In this document: positions 21,426 to 34,099 of the stretch, in pieces | Layout: each line of letters starts with the position of its first letter | Position numbering within the stretch: the first letter of the stretch is position 1 | NCBI RefSeq assembly: GCF_011386835.1 | Contig: NC_088795.1 | Coordinates: 99,880,434-99,944,433, forward strand | Direction: 5' to 3' | DNA length: 64,000 nucleotides | Source: Chrysemys picta bellii | Lineage: Eukaryota > Chordata > Testudines > Emydidae | Made by a program: the position numbers and the translations under genes | Notes under the pieces: model-generated | What the model was told of the DNA's origin: nothing | Seen by the model: the letters and a program-made list of their open reading frames with translations, nothing else | Databases searched by the model: none

Positions 21426-21616
21426 TACACCTCTACCCCCATATAATGCGACCCGATATAACACGAATTCGGATAGAACGCGGTAAAGCAGTGCTCCGGG
21501 GGGCAGGGCTGCGCACTCCGGCAGATCAAAGCAAGTTCGATATAATGTGGTTTCACATATAACGCGGTAAGATTTTTTGGCTCCCGAGGACAGCGTTATA
21601 TCGGGGTAGAGGTGTA
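21426..21616. mobile_element. TA-flanked MITE, copy 3
   Basis: About 191 bp, from TACACCTCTACCCCCATATA to the inverted end GGGGTAGAGGTGTA. Same orientation as copy 1 and the same internal GATTTTTTGGCTCCCGAGGA string. Confidence 0.88.
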
Positions 21617-22157
21617 CTACGGTATTGGGTACTTTGATGTGCATACTTTTGCTAATAGAATTTGTGTTTATTTCTTGATATATGCTTTTAAGATTTATTG
21701 TTATCAGAGAACACTGATACATTAAATAAAGAATATTTTCGTTTTCAAAGCTTACTGCCTGAGTGTCAATCCTTGGAGCAGAAGGCTGTATCGGTGTACT
21801 CTCAAAGGTCAACAGAATTAGTCTGTTCTGGGGAGTTTTCCAAAGCTCAGAGGGAAAAACCTCTGGTAAAACCCTGACAATTCCTCTAGGGCGGGTCACC
21901 TCCTTTCACCTACTAAAACCAGACAAATTGATGATTGATTTACTGATATAGGCAAGCCATTGTGGAGAGTCCTGAGTCTGATTTTTGGGGGCAACACCTT
22001 GTGAAGACACACTTCTAAAGCAATGTCTACAAGAAACTCTCTTTTTAATAGTACAAGGTTGAGGGGCAACTCTAGATATACAGACAATTTACAAACAAAG
22101 CCAAACAAACTAAAAATCATTTTATAGGTTAGGATGTGGCTAATCATTACTTTGGTA

Positions 22158-22500
22158 ACATAAGAATAGCCCTACCGGGTCAGACCAAAGGTCCATCTAG
22201 CCCAGTATCCTGTCTTCCGACAGTGGCCAGTGCCAGGTGCCCCAGAGGGCACCCTTTAATCCCTCCAGTTTGTATGTCTTTTTAGACTGTGAGCTGTTGG
22301 AGGCAGGATCTGTGCCTTTATGTTTGTAAAGGGGATGGGATGTGGTGGATGCTACTCCTATGCAGTTGTCACATAATAGTTCCTCATAATCTAGGTTATC
22401 TTTTTCCTTCAGGTCTGTAAGGTTCCTAGCACAATGGGGCCCTAATCGTTGATAGATGCCCCTGGGCACCACTGTAATACAAATAAATAATATTAAATTC
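22158..22500. mobile_element. CR1 3' UTR piece followed by an L2-like LINE tail
   Basis: 22158-22250 matches the 3' UTR seen in the first CR1 (GTCAGACCAAAGGTCCATCT, CAGTATCCTGTCTTCCGACA). From about 22290 to 22495 the sequence GGTTCCTAGCACAATGGGGC ending in AATACAAATAAATAAT looks like an L2-type 3' tail. Confidence 0.6.
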
Positions 22501-22817
22501 AATATCAGTTTTGCCAATGACTTCAATAAAAGCAGGACTTGGTCTTCAGTTACGAAGCTGGGCATCAATCAAAACCAACTGAACCACTGTAATGTGCCAG
22601 TGCAACTGCATCACATACAGGCCTAAATAATTAAGGAAGCTGGCTGAAATTTTGTTTCTATTTGCCTAAAATATAGCTTGCATACAAAGTAAGTCTTGGT
22701 ACACTGCATATCAGAACCATACACTTTATGCCTATTGTATGAAGAGAAATAGTCCAAGTAATCAAAAACAGAAACTTATTGAATCTAAGAAGAACTTGAG
22801 ACAAGCAATATACTTAC
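22501..22817. other. Intron, nothing recognised
   Basis: Unremarkable AT-rich intron next to exon 14. Confidence 0.4.
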
Positions 22818-22940
22818 ATCTGTACCATAGATGAGGAAATCACCAGTAAGAGCATGGCACAAGATTCGACATTTATCATCCACCGCTGGGAAAAGTCGAG
22901 TCTCTCGTTCTTCCTGAGCATCCAAACCTTCACCTTCTAT
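22818..22940 (-). CDS. WDR19: WDR19 exon 14
   Basis: Reads [20 protein letters not shown] and [17 protein letters not shown], the second WD40 propeller. It is 123 nt, phase 0 on both sides, with acceptor TTTAG and donor GTAAGT. Confidence 0.96.
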
Positions 22941-23423
22941 CTAAAGCATAAGGAATAACCAAAACTGAAACCACCACCACCACCAGCAAGATATTAATGA
23001 ATTTTGTCTGTATGAAGCAGACACTAAGGCACCACCCTAGCTGTTATAACTAGCTCAGATTTGCCCTTTCATATGTACCATTTACAAACCACTAGCTGCT
23101 CCCCTAAGACCCCATACAGAACTTTCAAAGAAAGCTTGTTAAACACCTCATAAGCTAGCACTTTCTTCTCATCCACTGCCACTTCAAGACAGAATGTACA
23201 CTTCTGCAAGCCACCTGTAACTCAGTTGTTCTCATGTTTGCTACTAAAATAATTTTTGGAAGGTTTTTAACTCTTACCTCGGTTAGTTACATCTCCTCAC
23301 CCACTCAGCACCTAACTTCCACTCAGACCAATCTTACTACCATTAGGACTCAATTTCTTCCTCAGTCTATTGCCACCTCAATTCAGCTGGCCTTTCAGAG
23401 TTCAAAATCTTCTGTATACTTAC
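22941..23423. other. Intron, nothing recognised
   Basis: Short intron between exons 13 and 14. A small (ACC)n run occurs at about 22970-22985; nothing else stands out. Confidence 0.4.
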
Positions 23424-23530
23424 CATATGCAACTGGACTTTACCCTCAAAGAGTGCAGCAGCATAGTCAGAATTAAGATATATACTGGTTACTGTCCCCA
23501 GATACTCCATGTCTTTAAGCTTTTTTACAC
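23424..23530 (-). CDS. WDR19: WDR19 exon 13
   Basis: Reads [20 protein letters not shown] and [15 protein letters not shown]. It is 107 nt, with acceptor CTGTAG and donor GTAAGT, and ends on a codon boundary. Confidence 0.95.
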
Positions 23531-24502
<972 letters not shown>

Positions 24503-24592
24503 CTATAAGAAAATCACACCAAATTTTCTCATTGTTACTACTTATTTAAAAGTTACATCTAAATTAAGTGAAAAATTAATAGGCTAGCATAC

Positions 24593-24765
24593 TGCTTCAA
24601 CATGATTGGCCACAGTAACTTCAAGAAGAGAAGTGAGGTACGCAATCCGTGTACCGCAAGCATCTCCAAGGATTGGAAGCTTTGTCAAGAAGACGTGGAG
24701 TGAGCCTCTTTGTGTAGACACTGCCAACAACTGCCCATCATCTGTCCAAGCCAGGTGATCTAGAC
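24593..24765 (-). CDS. WDR19: WDR19 exon 11
   Basis: Reads [20 protein letters not shown] and [20 protein letters not shown]. It is 173 nt, with acceptor TTTTAG and donor GTATGC. The hAT foldback element starts only 130 bp upstream of its acceptor. Confidence 0.95.
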
Positions 24766-25158
24766 CTAAAATATTGAGAAGCTTTTACAAGAACAACAAA
24801 AATAGCTACTTGGTTGTCAGTAAAATCCACAAACAATTCTATTGTTTTTAAAATGCAACCATGTCAAGGTTTCATTACTTAACAATATTTTTTCTAGGGT
24901 TGTCAATTAATCGCAGTTAACTCACGCAATTAACTAAAAGAAAATTAATCACAATTAAAAAAATTAATCGCGATTAATCACAGTTTTAATTGCACTATTA
25001 AACAATAGAATACGAATTGAAATTTATTAAACATTTTGTATGTTTTTCTACATTTTCATATATATTGTATTCTGTCTTGTAACTGAAATCAAAGTGTATA
25101 TTATTCTTGATTACAAATATTTGCAGTGTAAAAGATAAGCAAAAGAAATAATAAAAAG

Positions 25159-25312
25159 CAACAGAGAGTCCTGTGGCACCTTTAAGACTAACAGATATAT
25201 TGGAGCATAAGCTTTCGTGGGTGAATACCCACTTCGTTAGATGTCTTAAAGGTGCCACAGGATTCTCTATTGCTTTTTACAGATCCAGACTAACACGGCT
25301 ACCCCTCTGATA
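25159..25312. repeat. Unclassified dispersed repeat nested in the foldback element
   Basis: Contains AGTCCTGTGGCACCTTTAAG and, in inverted form, CTTAAAGGTGCCACAGGATT, plus CAGACTAACACGGCTACCCC. This tract is common in reptile genomes; the family is not certain from sequence alone. Confidence 0.6.
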
Positions 25313-25442
25313 AAATAAATAGTATTTTTCAATTCACCTCATACAAAGTACTGTGTCATGAAAGCGCAATTTACAAATGTAGATTTTTTTTGTTACATCA
25401 CTGCATCCAAACACAAAACAATGTAAAACTTCCAAGCCTACA

Positions 25443-25690
25443 AGTCCACTCAGTCCTACTTCTTATTCAGCCAATCGCTAAGACAAACAAGTTTGTTTAC
25501 ATTTATAGGAGATAATGCTTCCCTCTTCTCATTTACAATGTCACCAGAAAGTGAGAGCAGGCATTTGTATGGCACTTTTGTAGCCGGCATTGCAAGGTAT
25601 TTACGTGCCAGATATGCTAACCATTCGTATGCCCTTTCATGCTTTGGCCACCATTCCAGAGGACACGCTTCCATGCAGATGATGCTTGTT
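25443..25690 (-). pseudogene. hAT transposase C-terminus, left arm
   Basis: Reads YEWLAYLARKYLAMPAT, then LLSLSGDIVNEKREALSP and LVCLSDWLNKK, the dimerisation (hATC) end of a ZBED-like hAT transposase. It has no upstream catalytic region on this strand; the sequence turns into the opposite-facing copy at about 25700. Confidence 0.82.
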
Positions 25691-25701
25691 AAAAAAATAA
25701 T

Positions 25702-26340
25702 GTGTTAATTAAATTTGTGACTGAACTCCTTGGGGAAGAATTGTATGTCTCCTGTTCTGTTTTACTCACATTCTGCCACGTATTTCATGTTGTAGCAGTC
25801 TTGGATGATGACCTAGCACATGTTCATTTTAACAACACTTTCACAGCAGATTTGACAAAATGCAAAGAAGGTACCAATGTGAGATTTCTAAGGATAGATA
25901 CAGCACTTGATCCAAGGATTAAGAATCTGAAGTGCCTTCCAAAATCTAAAAGGGACGAGGTGTGGAGAATGCTTTCAGATGTCTTAAAGGAACAACATTC
26001 CGATGTGGAAACTACAGAACCCGAACCACCAAAAAAGAAAATGAACCTTCTGCTGGTGTCATCTGACTCAGATGATGAAAATGAACATGTGTCGGTCTGC
26101 TCTGCTTTAGATCATTATCGAGCAGAACTCGTCACCAGCATGGACACATGTCTTCTGGAATGGTAGTTGAAACATGAAGGGACAGCTGAATCTTTAGCAT
26201 ATCTGGCATGTAAATATCTTGTGACGCCTGTTACAACAATGCCATGCAAATGCCTGTTCTCACTTTCAGGTGACATTGTAAACAAGACGTGGGCAGCATT
26301 ATCTCCTGCAAATTGTAACCAAACTTGTTTGTCTGAGCGA
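25702..26340 (+). pseudogene. hAT transposase C-terminal portion, right arm
   Basis: Plus strand: TALDPRIKNLKCLPKSKRDE, an acidic/PPKKK linker, SALDHYRAELVTSM, then after an in-frame TAG (26164-26166) the hATC tail ESLAYLACKYLVTPVTT and LFSLSGDIVNKTWAALSP. The catalytic N-terminal part is missing. Same domain as the left arm but with more upstream coding sequence. Confidence 0.82.
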
Positions 26341-26715
26341 TTGGCTGAAGTAGGACTGAGTGGGCTTGTAGGTTCTAAAGTTTTACATTGTTTTGTTTTT
26401 GAATGCAGTTATTTTTTGTACATAATTCTACATTTGTAAGTTCAACTTTCACGATAAAGAGATTGCAATACAGTATTTGTATTAGGTGAATTGAAATATA
26501 CTATTTCTTTTGTTTTTTACAGTGTAAATATCTGCAATCAAAAATATAAAATGAACATTGTACACTTTGTATTCTGTGTTGTAATTGAAATCAATATATT
26601 TGAAAATTTAGAAAACATCCAAAAATATTTAAATAAATGGTATTCTATTATTGCTTAACAGTGTGATTAATTGCATGATTAATTTTTTTAATTGCTTGAC
26701 AGTCCTAATTTTTTC

Positions 26716-27269
26716 ACACCCTTTGTACTTAAGTATAAAAACCTATGTAGAATGGAACAGAAATAGTTTATCATCACAGACCATAACCTGCTAATTAGGT
26801 CTTAATTTCATAGTGAATTTTATCGAAATTCACAATAAATGAATCCAATATTGAAATAGGAGGTAACAGTGGCAGGGACTCCTGCTCCAGAGATATACAT
26901 ACTCTTAGCACAAGAACATGCCACTCAGAAAAGCAAAACGGGAAAAAATAAACACACTATTATTTTAGTAATTTGAATATACCATGCTATGGATTCAAAA
27001 ATACTGGACAATCAACTGTTTTGAAAAACAGGATCTCTATGTGTTTTGTAAAAAAAACAAAACAAAAACAAAACACCCCGAAAGCTACGTTAAATACCCA
27101 GTTTGGCAAACAGACCACCTCATAATACATACACATTGGAAAGGAGGGAGTTAACAATAGTCTATATTTAGACAGCTTTTCAATAAATATTCTTCTCTGT
27201 ACATTCCCTCTTGTAAACATATTAATGTAAACAAAATTCTGTTTTACGGCTTTGGAAACTTTATCATAC
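26716..27269. other. Intron, nothing recognised
   Basis: AT-rich intron between the foldback hAT and exon 10. Confidence 0.4.
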
Positions 27270-27340
27270 CTTTATTTTCATCATCCAGGTTTATTATAGC
27301 ATACATTTCTTTCAGTTCTGACAGGTCATGAATCTTAATG
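27270..27340 (-). CDS. WDR19: WDR19 exon 10
   Basis: Reads IKIHDLSELKEMYAIINLDD then ENK. It is 71 nt, with acceptor TTTTAG and donor GTATGA. Too short for a simple ORF scan; found by phase and similarity. Confidence 0.93.
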
Positions 27341-27552
27341 CTAAAACAAAATATAAACAGTCACTACCTTTACTAGTACTATCATCCTAACCATCATGAA
27401 CTGAAAGTAGTTAGTGAAGAGAGATAAGCTCATTATGGAGAAAAAAGGGAGAATGCAAAGTGCAAACTACAAATATGTAGTTTTTGAAAAAACAGACACT
27501 GTCAACCTAGACGTTATATACTTTAAATTAATTTTTACTTGGCTTCCTATAC

Positions 27553-27553
27553 A

Positions 27554-27588
<35 letters not shown>
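27553..27588. repeat. Compound microsatellite (CT)n(CA)n
   Basis: About 7-8 CT units followed directly by about 10 CA units, in the intron upstream of exon 10. Probably length-polymorphic. Confidence 0.95.
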
Positions 27589-28192
27589 GAGAAATATTAA
27601 ACTGAAATAATTTCCCAAATCAAATGTGTCTGACTCCTTGTATGCATTTTAGTTTTTGCACTGAACACTGAGGCTGGTTGCATAGACGTCATGTTATTTA
27701 TATGATCATAGAGTGCTCTTCCTGGACACTGGGAGAATGCCAGACTGATCCATCCTCTCATGGGACAAAAATATTGAGAAATGGAAGAGAAACTTCTCCG
27801 TTCAGGACTTCAAGGATGGGAAAATAACACTACCCTTTCACATGTGGCTCTGTCATGATACACTCATGTGCACACATAGAAGCACCTGATGGGCTAACAC
27901 TGAATCATGGACCTAAGCAACTCGTCCCTGGGCCACAAACACTAACATCAGTTAAAAGTTGCTAGATTCAGAGCGCAGGAGCATGAAGTCTTTGTGTTGC
28001 TACTGCCCTGTGGAACTTTCCTACCCTGCTGCACCACTTGCTTAACCCTATTCTGGAGGGATTATCCCTAAGTAAATTACCTTACAATAACTGGAATCCT
28101 TCAAGATGTGCTGTCCATATATATTCTACTCTTGGTGAGCATGTACCCCATGTGCTTGATATTGGCTCTTTTTGCCAGCTGTATCTTCTGGA

Positions 28193-29998
28193 CAGGGACG
28201 GATTAAGACCTTTAGAGGCCCTAAGCACTGAAAAGATTATGGTGCCCCCCATATGTAATTCAAAATAAAAACAATACTATATCATAAAATAAAATTTTAA
28301 TTTTCGAAATGACATAAAACTTACATGTATGCTGAAATTAAAATAGCTTCTTTCTAGATTTTCTGATTGCAAAATTCTGGATAAGTTCATCGAAGCTGAC
28401 TCGATGAAGCATGTCTGCTTCCATACACAATAAGGAAAGTGAATCAAGTCTGTCCTGACACATTGTTGTTCTCTGAGGGTTTTTTATTCTTTTCAGCTGA
28501 GAAAAAGAGCGTTCTGCAGAGCAGTTAGTAATCGATGTTAGAAAAATACGTAGTGCGATCTCTACATTTGGAAATACACATTGTATTCCGTCTTTCTATA
28601 TGGCATATTTGTTCTGTTCTAAAAGCTACTTCTGCATTCCTTGATAACGCCCTGATATGTTGGCAGCGTTGTCATAAGATTGACCTCTGCACTTTGAGAA
28701 ATCTATTTTGCAAACTTGGCACAGATAATGCAGTACTTGATTTGCCATTTCTTCACCAGTGTGGCTTTTCAAATTGAGGAATGTTATAAATCGTTCAACT
28801 GGTTTTCCATCTGTGGGAGACACATATCTTAGTACAATACTCAATTGATCAATATGTGAAAGATCAGGTGTAGAGTCGACAGATAAACTGAAGTACCCAG
28901 CAGTACTTATTTCATCCATAATAGCTGAATGAACTTTGTCACTCATTAGACCAATGAGTTCATCACATATTGTCTTGGATAAGTATGATGGGTTACCTTT
29001 GCTAGCATTCCCATATTTTGAGATATGGCCTGCTAAAAATGGGTCAAACTGAGCCACAAGCACCAACAAACCCAAGAAATTTCAATTCTGCAATGATCCA
29101 AATGTGTCAGACCACGTTCAGCTAATGTTTGAACAACAGCTATAACACGCTGCAAGACATGTTGCCAGTATTCACGCTCCCCTTTAATTTGTTCTTCCAA
29201 TTTTTGTGTCAATCCAAAGCCCTGGCTTCGATTTAAATATGTCAACACTGAATCTCTGTGAGTAGTGCTATTTTCATGTTGTTCAATTAAAACAGTATTC
29301 CGCCAGTCACTAAATCCATCTGCAGCAAACCAGGATGTTGAAGGTTTATATGCAAAAAGTTTGCAAACAAAACAGTACACAGACCCTGTTGATGGTGAAT
29401 ATAGTAGCCATTCTTGAGTGTATTTCTCTTTCTATTCGCTTTCATGCCGAAAAATATTTTTTGTGGACAATATCTTGTTTGTTTGCCATTGGTAAAAGTC
29501 CGACGTGATTTCTCAAATGGCCCAGTGTGGTGTTGACAGTCATTTGGTCCAGGATCTATCCAGTAAGCTACATCATCAGTACTGAAATCAACCCACATAC
29601 CAGGATCTTTTCTCCTATTATTTACAGCATGATCAGGTTCAGTCTCTGACACAGCCACATCTTCTAGAACAATGTCTGTTTTACCACCAAGAGTAGGATG
29701 ATCAGTTACAGTCTCTGATTTCCTTGCATTATTTCTATTTATCTATGTTAGTAGGATGCCCCCCTGGTTTAGGTGGGGATAAGTAATGAAAAGAGAACAG
29801 AAAAAAGGGGGAAGAGTGTGTAGTGGAGTGTAAAGAAGTCTAACAAAGTTCTGATTTTTCTCATGATGACTACTTCAATGCTTTTTTTGAAATATCGAAT
29901 ATCAAATTTGAAAAAAAAAACTCTTTTTTTTTGGTGCCCTCTGCTTTGCTGGTGCCCTAAGCACGTGCTTAGTCTGACTATTGGGTAATCCAGCCCTG
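28193..29998 (-). mobile_element. hAT element with ZMYM1-like transposase remnants
   Basis: Ends CAGGGACGGATTAAG and GGTAATCCAGCCCTG. Flanks CTTCTGGA and GTTCTGGG agree at 6 of 8 positions, a decayed 8-bp duplication. It is inserted into the left terminal repeat of DIRS 2. Transposase fragments are on the minus strand. Confidence 0.83.
28365..29658 (-). pseudogene. hAT (ZMYM1/TTF-type) transposase, broken
   Basis: In order on the minus strand: a TTF-type zinc-finger region (DVAYWIDPGPNDCQHHTGPF, then YCFVCKLFA), a helical linker (QGFGLTQKLEEQIKGEREYW), the catalytic-core part YFSLSVDSTPDLSHIDQLSI and KIDFSKCRGQSYDNAANISG, and the hATC tail NCSAERSFSQLKRIKNPQRT (about 28470). Frame changes near 29380 and 29050 and an internal deletion before the tail make it a pseudogene. 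The family normally runs to about 800-1000 residues. Confidence 0.82.
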
Positions 29999-30712
29999 GT
30001 TCTGGGGCCACACATGTTCCTTAAGTGTCCACATGCTCCAGGACTGAGGGCACAATGGGCAGTGTGTGCCCAACTGCCACTTAGTTCCTTTGCCATCACA
30101 GACTCCAGGTGTTATAGGATTCCATAGTAGCAGGGAAGGAGGGAAGGTTGTGGAATATATATGGACAACATATGTCAAAGAACGCCATTTACTGTAAGTA
30201 ACTTTTCTTTCTTTGAGTGCTTGTCTACATATATTCGACTCTTGGTGACTCACAAGCAGTTGCAGCACTGTTCTGCCAAAAGAAGCATCAGATTTCAATG
30301 CTTCCACAAGGTAATGGAAGTATGAACTGTATAAGTATGAACTGAACCCCACGTAGCTTCCCTGCAGATGTCTGGAATGGATATAGTTTGCAAAGAAGCT
30401 GCAGAGGCTGCCTGGGCCCTGTAGAAAGAGCCTTAATCTCAGCTGGAGGATATAAACTAGCTAGCTCATTACAGCCCTAATACATTACAGCCCGATATTC
30501 TGAGCTTGTATCACTTGACTCTTCATTCTGTCAGCAAATGCTATCTTGTGGAAACTCTGAAAGTTCTGGACCTTTCCAAAAAAAGATCCTACAAACATCA
30601 TGGACTGCAAGCTGAGAAATCCTAGGTCCCTGGGAAGATGTAGGAGAGGAGGTTTTACTCTGGATGGTGGTGCAGAAGTGTGGTGCCTCATATGATGAAG
30701 ACCTCAGGTGTT

Positions 30713-31772
30713 TCAAAAGGGCCATAATGGAACATTACATGGAAAAGGTCCTGGGGGCCAGAGAGAAGGGGACCAGGGCATATGTCTACTCCCATACCCC
30801 CTATATGATACAGGCATGAATGAAGCCCTTGACTCTCTTTCAGACGTATAAGGATCAAATGAGGGGGTCCTTGGTGAATATGTAGGGGATCCCTCCCTGT
30901 TGTGTTGGGAATTTGATGAGAAGCAAGAGCACTCCAGATCTAAGTGGGAGGCTGCTGAAGCTAGTGTCCTAGGTTGCAACATTAACCTGCATTGAGCAGA
31001 CCACCCAGTACTGACATTGTCATTCTGGTGGGGAAATTTAGCTCTGTGTAAAATTCTGGCTCATCAGGATATGAATATCCTTTGATACAGCATGCTTCTT
31101 CACTATGGAGAAAGATGGTGCCTAACCTCGGTGTGGGGATGGATAGCACCAGGGTGGATTGTGCTGACATGTCCAGGGCTAAAGTACTCGGTGTCGAAGG
31201 AAACAGTACCAAAGAGACTGGTATCAAAAAGGGTTGGTGCAGCAAGAGTTGGTGGCGGAGCACTTGGTTTTGAAGTAGCCCCGATGCTCTGGTCTCACAG
31301 AGGCAGCTAGTTTTGATTCTTGAGATGGTGCTAGAGTTCTGGTAACTTGCCCCCTCAGAGTTCCAGAGCTACTCAACTCAGACGAAGGAGTCTCTTTAGA
31401 TTGGGAGTGGAGAAGGAACTTGGACCTCTTTTTACTAGGAATTCCCAGCAGGGATCTGCCCCTGCTCTTCCCAAAGGAGCGATGCTCCTTTTTCTCCAAG
31501 GTTCTGACCTTTTCAGTTCTACCCACATCCATAGCTGGGACAGTCTTAGAAGATGGGGCCCACAAACTAGAGTAATTGAAACTCATATAGGCTAGACTGA
31601 AAGCAAACCTGCCTGGGGAAGGAGGGGGTTCTCCCCATCCTGGATCAGAGGCAGGCTGCATAGAGCAGTCAAATAAAAACAGATTAAGGTGTGCCTCTCT
31701 TGCCTTCAAAGTTCTTTTAGAAAAAGGACTTGCATTTATCAGGGATGTGACCTTCCCCAACCAAAAACGCAT
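30713..31772 (-). pseudogene. DIRS 2 gag-like region
   Basis: Two minus-strand frames, Ser/Pro/Leu-rich, with basic KKRSKFLLHSQSKET-type segments, lie upstream of the recombinase remnant as expected for a DIRS gag. No conserved motif is clear enough to fix borders. Confidence 0.5.
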
Positions 31773-32689
31773 ATGGGATATCCATCATTAACTGATCACG
31801 GCACCTCACAAGAGGAGCAATACATAAAGCCAGGCAACTTCAGATGAGACCTAAGCCTTGGTATTAGGAAGAAGCTCCTGATAAGAGAGAAAATGAAAAG
31901 AAAACAAGGAAGTAAACTACCAAACCTTGCCAACAGGCAAACTATCCTAACTAACAATAATATAGACAACAATCCACAAAAAGTTGATGAAAATTGTGTC
32001 AAGACACTAGGGAGCTATATCTCACAGATATGGGCAATGGTGAAGGAACTGAGTGGCACTAGGGCCTGCAAAACCCGTAATGCCTTTGGTATGTGAGCAG
32101 AATGACACTCACAGCGCCTGTGCAGCCCCAATGGACACTGCTGGCCAAAAGACTCCAATCTTGAGTGCCTGGGATGTATATGCATCAACAGTGGAATATA
32201 TATGGACAGGCACTGAAGAAGAATGAGAGGATCACATTCAGTCTCCATATCCATTCAAACCCTGGCCTTTCTGTTGAGATTGCCAGTAAGGGTTCCAATT
32301 AGTAACAAATGTGGTGGTGGTTTTGGTGAGTCAGATCCTCATCTACTAGAGACTGGACTCATTTTAATTAAGCTACGGAATAACCACCATGTGGAAACAA
32401 CTGAATATGAAAGTGGGATGGATTTAAACTAGTGATCTAGAGTTGAAAGACTCAACAGCTTAGTACTCAGCTCTTTATACCCTCTGATGGTTGATGCTAT
32501 AGTGCTGTGTCTTTGGATTCCAACTGTTGTGCCCTTTAGTTTTTGCATAATGTGAATGGCATGCATTACCACTCTGGTTTCAAGACATTGATCAAGGAAG
32601 CGCTCTCTGCCAAAGACTGATATCCTTGTGCCACCTGGATGGCAGGTCTAGTTTTATTATTTGCTTTACAGTAGCCATTGCTGAGGCCC

Positions 32690-32860
32690 CAACCATGATT
32701 AGCTTAGTTAGAATATAAACTCTAGCCGGCAGGGGCCACCATTTTGGGGTCCATCCAGCTAATGCCTAACATAATGCAACCCTGAACTCTGGGTCAGAGG
32801 TCTTTAGGTGCTACTGTAGTACAAATAATAAATATTTATAATCAGGACTCCGTTGTGCTA
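32690..32860 (+). mobile_element. L2-like LINE 3' tail
   Basis: GGTGCTACTGTAGTACAAAT followed by AATAAATATTTATAAT, resembling L2-type 3' ends; a second oppositely oriented tail (GTTGTGCTAGGTGTTGTACA) abuts it. No coding sequence. Confidence 0.45.
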
Positions 32861-33159
32861 GGTGTTGTACAAATACATAGTAAAAGACATGCAGACAATT
32901 AATCTGTCTGTTTGCTCACAGTGTGAAAATCCAACTCTCACTTTAGGCCCATCATAGAAATTGAGATTATCTTCTTGTCTATTTCTGAGATAAAACTCTT
33001 CAAGGATGGTGGCATGGTCTCTCAGTTGAGGGTCCCAGCCTTTGAAAACTGTTCCAGGCAGTGGTTTGCCCAAGCCAGAGTTTGTTTAGCTTCAGAGCAG
33101 GATGCATGCATTTTAGCTTGTTCTAAAGAAGTCAAGTTTTAGACATCAAACAAACGGAG

Positions 33160-33425
33160 GGACTGTCTACACACAGTATTTGTACCACTATACTGGTTTA
33201 AAAATAGACACAGTTAAAATAGTACAACCTCCCCCCTCATGTGGGCCCAGTTATACAGTTGATATAACAGTCCTCACATCAATATAACTTATTTCTGTAA
33301 ATTCAGCTATACTGATATAAACACCTTTATACTGAATAATTGCATCCACACTTTTAACTATGTTGGTTTCTAAACAGATATACCGTTATGCTGTTACAAA
33401 AATGGTGTGCAGATCAACCCTTATT
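33160..33425. mobile_element. MITE, probably Harbinger-related
   Basis: Starts near GGGACTGTCTACACACAGTA and ends near GTGTGCAGATCAACCC. Internal paired segments (GTTATACAGTTGATATAAC, ATATCAACTGTATAACTG-like) suggest a palindromic MITE. Ends were not matched to a duplication. Confidence 0.45.
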
Positions 33426-33691
33426 ATCCCATAAATGGGTTAAATTTTCTCAATAGCACATGAAGTGGATTAGATGAACAATTCCTACTACTGCTAACAG
33501 GCATTCTGTGTCTAATCTGTAGCACACAATAATGAAAGTATGTCACTAACACTTTTGTATTCAAGTATCACATTAGCCAATACAAAATAAACAAGATATC
33601 AAAAGTTAGAACAACGAAGAAAATAAATAATAGTGTTTGCTTTAAGACACTTGCTATTTCAGACATTTTATAAACAAATATGATCACTTAC

Positions 33692-33865
33692 CAGTTGTCT
33701 CCACATGATGCAGCTTTGTTTAGTGATTGTGATATTGCAATGCTGGTTAGGTTATCCTTATGATTGCGAGCTTGAAAAACCTCTTGACCAATCTCACGAA
33801 TGTGTGTAGAAATAACAACAAAGCACCCACGTGAGAAGCCAATCATGATGTAGCCATCACCATAC
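33692..33865 (-). CDS. WDR19: WDR19 exon 9
   Basis: Reads [20 protein letters not shown] and [17 protein letters not shown], a strongly conserved WDR19 stretch. It is 174 nt, with acceptor CTATAG and donor GTAAGT. The first base completes a Trp codon and the last two begin a Cys codon. Confidence 0.96.
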
Positions 33866-34099
33866 CTATAGCAAAACCAACATTTAAAGAGAGAGATGGC
33901 TGGGCAGCCTGGCTGCATAAAAAGTAACGCAATATGAGAAAAAACTCCTGAGCAGGATGAAAGTCAGATTGCTGAAGAAAGAAAGACAGAAATGCATTGA
34001 GTCTTCCTACAACAGATATAAAAATACTTGTTGGTGAGAGCAGTGTCTAGATCTCTCCTCATTGAGGTCCTCACCATAGGAAAACAGCAGACAGGAGGC

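Larger units (their letters stand above)
20400..21770 (+). mobile_element. LTR-like tract with promoter-type boxes (tentative)
   Basis: Contains two CCAAT boxes in GACCAATCAGAGTAGGC and AACCAATCAGAATAGGCC (about 20625 and 20692), then GTGTATAAGGC as a TATA-like site near 20716, and AATAAA near 21726. This order suggests a retroviral-type LTR or a captured promoter, interrupted by a SINE and a MITE. Ends and duplications could not be fixed, so the family is unknown. Confidence 0.35.
24895..26707. mobile_element. hAT element with two 3' ends (foldback structure)
   Basis: Flanked by an exact 8-bp duplication ATTTTTTC (24887-24894 and 26708-26715). Ends are TAGGGTTGTCAA and, reverse complemented, TAGGACTGTCAA. 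Both outer arms are the same sequence in inverted orientation: GCAATTAA/TTAATCGC repeats, ATAGAATACC-like, GTATTCTGT-like and TTTGCAGTGTAAA-like strings recur on both sides. Each arm carries the transposase C-terminus reading outward. A normal element would have only one 3' arm. A short unclassified repeat is nested at about 25159-25312. Confidence 0.85.
28080..32222 (-). mobile_element. DIRS retrotransposon 2, deleted, split by a hAT element
   Basis: Inverted terminal repeats: GTCCATATATATTCTACTCT at about 28108 reappears inverted as GTCCATATATATTCCACTGT (right end, about 32190), and the match continues past the hAT insertion (TTAGTTCCTTTGCCATCACA versus CTCAGTTCCTTCACCATTGC). Minus-strand remains include a Ser/Pro-rich gag-like region (30713-31772) and the end of the recombinase (EALKSDASFGRTVLQLLV, about 30270). 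Reverse transcriptase and RNase H are lost. Without the hAT it is about 2.3 kb. Confidence 0.8.
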
